From Balanoglossus misakiensis (lineage: Eukaryota; Hemichordata), in assembly GCA_040954595.2 (NCBI GenBank), contig CM082577.2:5394001-5458000 (forward strand): a stretch of 64,000 nt of DNA. The letters run 5' to 3'. The notes under the pieces were generated by a model. The model made no database searches. It had not been told where the DNA came from and saw only the letters and a list, made by a program, of their open reading frames with translations. The translations under genes were made by a program, and so were the position numbers. Positions 59,901-64,000 of the stretch are shown piece after piece; within the stretch, counting starts at the first letter, position 1; each line of letters begins with the position of its first letter.

Positions 59901-61435
59901 TATGAACATGTCGTATATGTCGTCAAATTGCAGATCAACGGAGAATTGACAAAGTCAGAAAACATCGCCGATTTAGGAGGTATCCAACAAGCTTACTATG
60001 TAAGTTGTCCTCGTTTTTATTGTGCTAGCGATGTTTTGCGATGTCACTCATAAGTACATCCACAATTGATGAGAAAATCCGATTCTTGCAAAAGTGACTT
60101 TAACAGAATTTGTGATTGTGTTCCGTCAAAATTAGGCTTACAAGGAATATTATGTCAAACAAGTCGGCGAAGAGGGACGGCTGCCAGGATTCAACAACCA
60201 CGAAGAGGCGCTCTTTCTGGGATTTGCACAGGTAGGCCTATATATGAGGATCCATTTAGGGTCTATCAATGTGAAATTTGCTAAAGTCAATTATACTATT
60301 ACTGAATCCTTGGATATTTTTGAATTCATTATTACCGATACGAAATAAGGCTCTTTAACGCCGAAAGTGATTAATGTGCGGGTTGCGGGCTGCGGGTTGC
60401 GGGCTGCGGGTTGACAATGAATAAAAATAAAATCAGAATAAAAATCGCAGCGATGATCGAATGCATCTCTGTGTCACGCTGTGGTTGTGAAATGATCTGA
60501 TATAAGGCTGATATGTTCGGATCGACATGGTTTCCATGCAGGGGCTGATTATTCCCACGGACAGCTAGCTGCGGGCAAAACCCCATTCTATATCGTGCAG
60601 TTGCAACGACCCGACTTGTGTAGGAACATTTGAACGGCAACAGAAAGCAAAGTGAGCGTAATTCAATAAAACGACCTATACAAGCCTGAACTCTGATTAT
60701 TTCTGGTCCCAAAACTCATTTCGTGAAAAACTCACTGGACTCAGTGTTTACGTATTTCAGCGAGTACTACCGCTGGAAGTGACTGGGATTATGGCCGATT
60801 AATTTATGCTAATGAGGCCGCGCACACAGTAGTGAGTGTGAGGGTCAAAGTCCGCTGCCGGAGTTGTGGCGCAAATCGCGTAAATTGAACTTCTGGGAGG
60901 CAATCATTTGATCGTTTCTGTTGACATATAATATTATTATTCTTTCATTATCAAAACACAACCATATTTTACGACCCGCAATCGGCGACCCGCAACCCGC
61001 AGCCCGCAATTTAACGCTTCCCTTTAAGGCCGTTGTGTCGTTACTAGGGATGGTGCACGAAGTACACCAAAGAATATCTGGAAATTTTGCTGCAAGCCGA
61101 CCCACACTCTCCGGCCATGTACAGGTAATGGCTACAAACGTTTCAGGGACAGCATAGCTATTAAGCGTATTTGTAACAACACAGGAGGTCGTTGTGTTGA
61201 TACCAGCAAAAGGAGAATTATTTACTATGGAATACATATTTGTTTTGCGATTCATTCCAAAATGGCCGCCTATACCAATTTGCCAATACTCATACAGACA
61301 GTGCTCGATTTTGCCACCTTTCTCGGTCTTTACAGGGTGATTGGTCCGCTCTCACAGTTTGAAGAATTCGCCAGAGTCTACAACTGCCCGGCTGACAGTT
61401 TCATGAACCCAGAAGAGAGATGTTCCGTTTGGTAA
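47275..61435 (+). CDS. M13 zinc endopeptidase (neprilysin / endothelin-converting enzyme type)
   Basis: Type II membrane ectoenzyme that cleaves extracellular peptides. Seventeen phase-checked coding exons: 47275-47970, 51289-51339, 51480-51596, 51952-52038, 57165-57289, 57414-57636, 57830-57928, 58034-58111, 58255-58358, 58636-58694, 58897-58948, 59246-59313, 59653-59786, 59934-59999, 60136-60231, 61048-61124 and 61336-61435. The product is 743 aa, a normal family length. Seen: a cytoplasmic tail, a membrane helix (about 25-47), [21 protein letters not shown] (substrate-backbone NAYY, 536-539), the zinc motif HELTH (577-581), SENIAD with the third zinc ligand Glu (E640) and D644, LGFAQGWC, DPHSP, and the terminal CSVW (CxxW). 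All catalytic residues are present. Ser precedes ENIAD, where Gly is usual. ECE and neprilysin cannot be separated safely. AATAAA at 61974-61979 is a likely polyA signal. Confidence 0.95.
47971..51288 (+). other. M13 intron 1 (3.3 kb), no coding exon recognised
   Basis: No domain-like translation on either strand. A CRE-like TGACGTCA near 50263 and a YY1-like AATGGCGGCGC near 50358 sit close together in a GC-richer stretch (50.2-50.5 kb), so an internal promoter is conceivable. Confidence 0.5.
52071..52118 (+). repeat. (GT)n microsatellite
   Basis: 24 uninterrupted GT units inside M13 intron 4, running directly into the GTAT repeat. Confidence 0.97.
52119..52277 (+). repeat. (GTAT)n microsatellite, left flank of the minisatellite
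   Basis: About 40 tetranucleotide units with two GAATGTAT interruptions. Runs up to the first minisatellite unit. Open frames reading YVCM/THIH are artefacts. Confidence 0.97.
52278..56827 (+). repeat. Minisatellite, about 52 copies of an 87-bp unit
   Basis: Tandem array in M13 intron 4. The unit contains CATGGGTTATAGCTCATG, CATCCACAAATGACAATT, CCACTTTCCGAAATTTC and TTCATTTTTTGA. Its length is 87 bp, with occasional 85-88-bp variants caused by A-run or small deletions. Because 87 is divisible by 3 and one plus frame lacks stops, the array shows open stretches of up to 183 codons with a 29-residue period beginning [10 protein letters not shown] and ending [10 protein letters not shown]. The array interrupts an intron between coding exons that splice in phase without it, so translation is not expected. 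Confidence 0.97.
53222..55880 (+). repeat. Near-identical 1.26-kb tandem duplication inside the minisatellite
   Basis: 53222-54486 and 54616-55880 match unit for unit at an offset of 1394 bp, sharing rare variants (CATCCCC, TTACGAC, TCTACATTT, TTTAAAAAT and short units). One clear difference is A at 53586 against G at 54980. Confidence 0.85.
56828..57067 (+). repeat. (GTAT)n microsatellite, right flank of the minisatellite
   Basis: About 59 GTAT units with one GTACATAT interruption, starting abruptly after CGACTT of the last partial 87-bp unit. Confidence 0.97.
58574..58625 (+). repeat. (GTTT)n microsatellite just before an M13 acceptor
   Basis: Short TTTG/GTTT run ending about 10 bp before the acceptor at 58635; it may form part of the pyrimidine-rich tract. 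Confidence 0.9.
60354..61017. mobile_element. Possible non-autonomous insertion with G-rich inverted ends in M13 intron 15
   Basis: An 8-bp direct repeat TTTAACGC occurs at 60354-60361 and 61010-61017. Just inside are inverted G-rich/C-rich tracts: GCGGGTTGCGGGCTGCGGG-type sequence at about 60378-60412 and its reverse complement at about 60973-61008. The interior has no coding capacity. An 8-bp target duplication would fit hAT-like elements, but the terminal bases are not a clean hAT inverted repeat, so this is tentative. Confidence 0.4.
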
Positions 61436-64000
61436 AACTATCTTCAGGCACAGAACGGGACCGTGCACATCTCCTCTCCATAGATATTTATAAAGATTGA
61501 ATCTTTCAACTCTACTTCCAACTCCTTTCTCGTTTCTCCAAGTCTAGCCAGATCTCCGAAAGATCCCCATCCTGTAAAATGAACCTAACATATCGTTTTA
61601 TTTGTTTACTAGATGTCGTAAATATTTAGAGGAAAGCGACTTCATCTGACAGCAACTTCTTTGTCGTCTGCACAAAATATTCAAAACATTGGCCACGTGA
61701 TCTTCTTCGCTCGGAATGTGTCGTGTCCCTTTTGCGTAGTTTGGTGCGTCACCAGAGTTGGAACGTGATTTTGTCAGGTTTAAGACTTGTGGTTATCAAG
61801 ATGAGTCACAATTTAATTGAAAAATACACGTAAATACAGTCATGAAAATAACAGACGTGTTCATTGTTTGTGTCACTGTTTGCGGTTGTTTGGGCATGTT
61901 ACCCATGACCTTTAGCTTACTTGTCAATGGATGTCAATACATATACAATTTTCGAGAACCGTCATTGGATAATAATAAAAATTGAAATGCTTGGTCAAAA
62001 CTGATGGCGTGTGAGTTATTGGTGGTATAACCGCGTGTATCATGTGTATGCGAGTTTGGTGTAACCGTGTGCGAATCTACAGAGGAATTCCTCGAGCGCT
62101 AACCATTGATTTTAAGATATTTTATAGTGGGCGTGCTTCTTTAAGAGGAAAAAACGACGCTTGTAATCCGCATCTTAAAAGGAACAACACTGAACAGTAC
62201 TAGCTTTCTTTCATTTTATTTACTATTTAGATATTAAATGAAAAAAGGGAATATTAACATATTGCAGTATAAAATGTATTCAAATAAAACCATCAAAAGC
62301 AAAATTCACATCACTGACAAAACAAAATTGAAAATAACTTACAGGTTACACGTCACTGCTTATCAAAATATTCTAAAATATGCTTTGCATGATTGACAGC
62401 CAGAAAAAATAGAAACCCCAGTCTGATTGGTTGCTCACAGACAATACCATGGAGACATGAATATCCTTATTTGCATAACAAAGGTCTTCTGGTGATTGTC
62501 ACAATGAACACGCCTTCCTCTTCAGGTAATAAATGAAAATTCTCTTGTTTTATCAGAACTGCACTGCTTTTTACCCCAAAATCCAAATAAATCTCACCTG
62601 CTTTGGACAAAGTCTCGACGATAAAGCAACATATTTGAGCAGGTCTAATAATTGGATTTTTGATAAAATGACATTCAAGATCAACACTGATCATACAGCC
62701 AGTTCAAAAGAAAAAAGAATAAATCTGAGCATTTAAAAAAAATTATAACAAGAAAGTTGGACTCTGACAGAAAAATTTCAAAGCTGTAAAAACTCCAAGA
62801 TAAAGAATGTTATTGTCATATTGTTTGGTGCTACGTACTACCGGTTATTTCACAACACACACCACCTGTTAGTTTTGGAGGAAAATAGAAACGATTCTTA
62901 CAGAAGTTACTAGATTATTTTGTTTGTTGAAAAGTGCATGTGACCAGACATGTAATGCGACATAGGCACTTTATAGGAAAAACAGGAAAGTAAAAATGTC
63001 CAACGGTTCGAAGAATCTCACTCCAAGCTTAAAGGTTACAGCGGTAACTGTTTTTGAGAATTTCTCAAATCGTCTTCTGTTTATCTAAATAAAATGTCTT
63101 GTTCTACTCCCCTGGAGCACAATCTAATCAGCCAGCGGTTTTGGGGATTTGGACAAGACATCATTTTGATACACAAAACACGTTTAAAAATTTTTCACAA
63201 AAGTTAACTTTACACTCCTTATAAAAGAAAAATCCATGAAAGTATTTGCATTCAACAACTGTTTTGTTTCAACCCAGGTTATATTTGCAGAGGCCAGGCC
63301 CAGCCAGCAAGTGTTTTTACATTATCTGTTTGACCAATTTTATCCAAAACTCAGCTAACAGAAAATGAAGTCGGCAATAACTGTCGGTACACACACTTTG
63401 AAACAAACGAAATAAACCAATACCTTCATTCGAAACAGAAAAACGAGTCAAATAGATTTGAAGTAGAATCCACTCAAAAATTCTCAATTCATAGAATTTC
63501 ACTGATCAATGGAAAAACCTTCAGAAACACCTGCCAACCCAGAGTATTAAACGCACCCGCGCCCCATAAAGTACCTACCCAACGTGACAGTACCCACAAA
63601 CCACCCATCTGCCAGAGCTACCTGGAACAACCATCCCCAGAAGTACCCATTTAATAGGAGACCCATTCTACATAACACCACCCGTCCCCCAGAAGCACCC
63701 TCCCATTCAGACACCCACCCCTACACAAAAGTGACAATGCCCGATAAATTAATCATACCTATATAATAATAGTGAGTACCCACTACAATACCCAACCCCG
63801 TAACAGGACACCCATAGTAATAAACATCTATACACAACATTCGCTAAACCCAATAAGCCCATATCAACCCAATATTTTCATAGAAAGTATTCATGTTGAA
63901 ATCTTAAATATTTTTTTCTTTTTGTTCCTTTTTTGTAAAAAAAAAGAGCAAGCGTATGAAAAACTGTACATGGATGAGATTTCAGAAAAAGAACAGAGGT
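61436..64000. other. 3' flank of the M13 gene, no gene recognised
   Basis: AATAAA at 61974-61979 is a likely M13 polyA signal. From about 62200 the sequence is AT-rich. A minus-strand AATAAA (TTTATT near 62216-62222) might end a gene lying outside the window. Bases 63540-63860 are strikingly C/A-rich with few G. No domain-like translation was seen on either strand. Confidence 0.5.

Noticed and set aside
62467-62694. Minus-strand open frame near the window end as a terminal exon
   Set aside because: An acceptor and upstream exons could not be identified; composition is like the AT-rich flank.

Overview
This window is nuclear DNA of an animal. The coding sequence is split by GT-AG introns, and the split genes could be rebuilt exon by exon with matching reading phases. 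The families are animal ones: mitochondrial-clan P450, STK19, DXO, ARL6IP1, PDPK1, a Golgi carbohydrate sulfotransferase and an M13 endopeptidase. Compact genes, abundant tetranucleotide microsatellites and a nucleotidyltransferase-TPR gene suggest an invertebrate. A hemichordate, cephalochordate or lophotrochozoan is plausible, but the sequence alone does not settle which. There are no prokaryotic operons and no CRISPR array.

Layout. 1-3451 (-): 5' part of a mitochondrial-type cytochrome P450; its heme-binding end lies outside the window. 4781-6905 (-): complete STK19, 257 aa. 7394-10203 (+): complete DXO, 455 aa, head-to-head with STK19 across 488 bp. 12362-15602 (-): complete ARL6IP1, 203 aa, head-to-head with PDPK1 across 377 bp. 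15980-33790 (+): complete PDPK1 kinase, 534 aa in 14 coding exons. 33791-38971: no gene recognised; it holds inverted repeats and several RFX X-box-like sites. 38972-43175 (+): a 1337-aa protein with a GlnD/DUF294-like nucleotidyltransferase domain and 14 TPRs, almost all in one 3.8-kb exon. 43841-45007 (-): carbohydrate sulfotransferase, convergent with the TPR gene. 47275-61435 (+): complete M13 (neprilysin/ECE type) membrane metalloprotease, 743 aa in 17 coding exons. Its fourth intron carries a 4.5-kb minisatellite of 87-bp units set between two GTAT microsatellites. 61436-64000: no gene recognised.

How the genes relate. Two divergent pairs (STK19/DXO and ARL6IP1/PDPK1) share short promoters with CCAAT, YY1-like and NRF1-like sites, as expected of housekeeping genes. 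STK19/DXO is also a head-to-head pair in the human MHC class III region, so this looks like very old microsynteny. The genes otherwise act in unrelated processes: mitochondrial oxidation, DNA repair, RNA 5'-end quality control, ER shaping, PI3K signalling, glycan sulfation and peptide cleavage.

The best candidates for something little described are the nucleotidyltransferase-TPR protein, the nested minisatellite with its frame-preserving unit and internal duplication, and a G-rich inverted-repeat insertion in an M13 intron.
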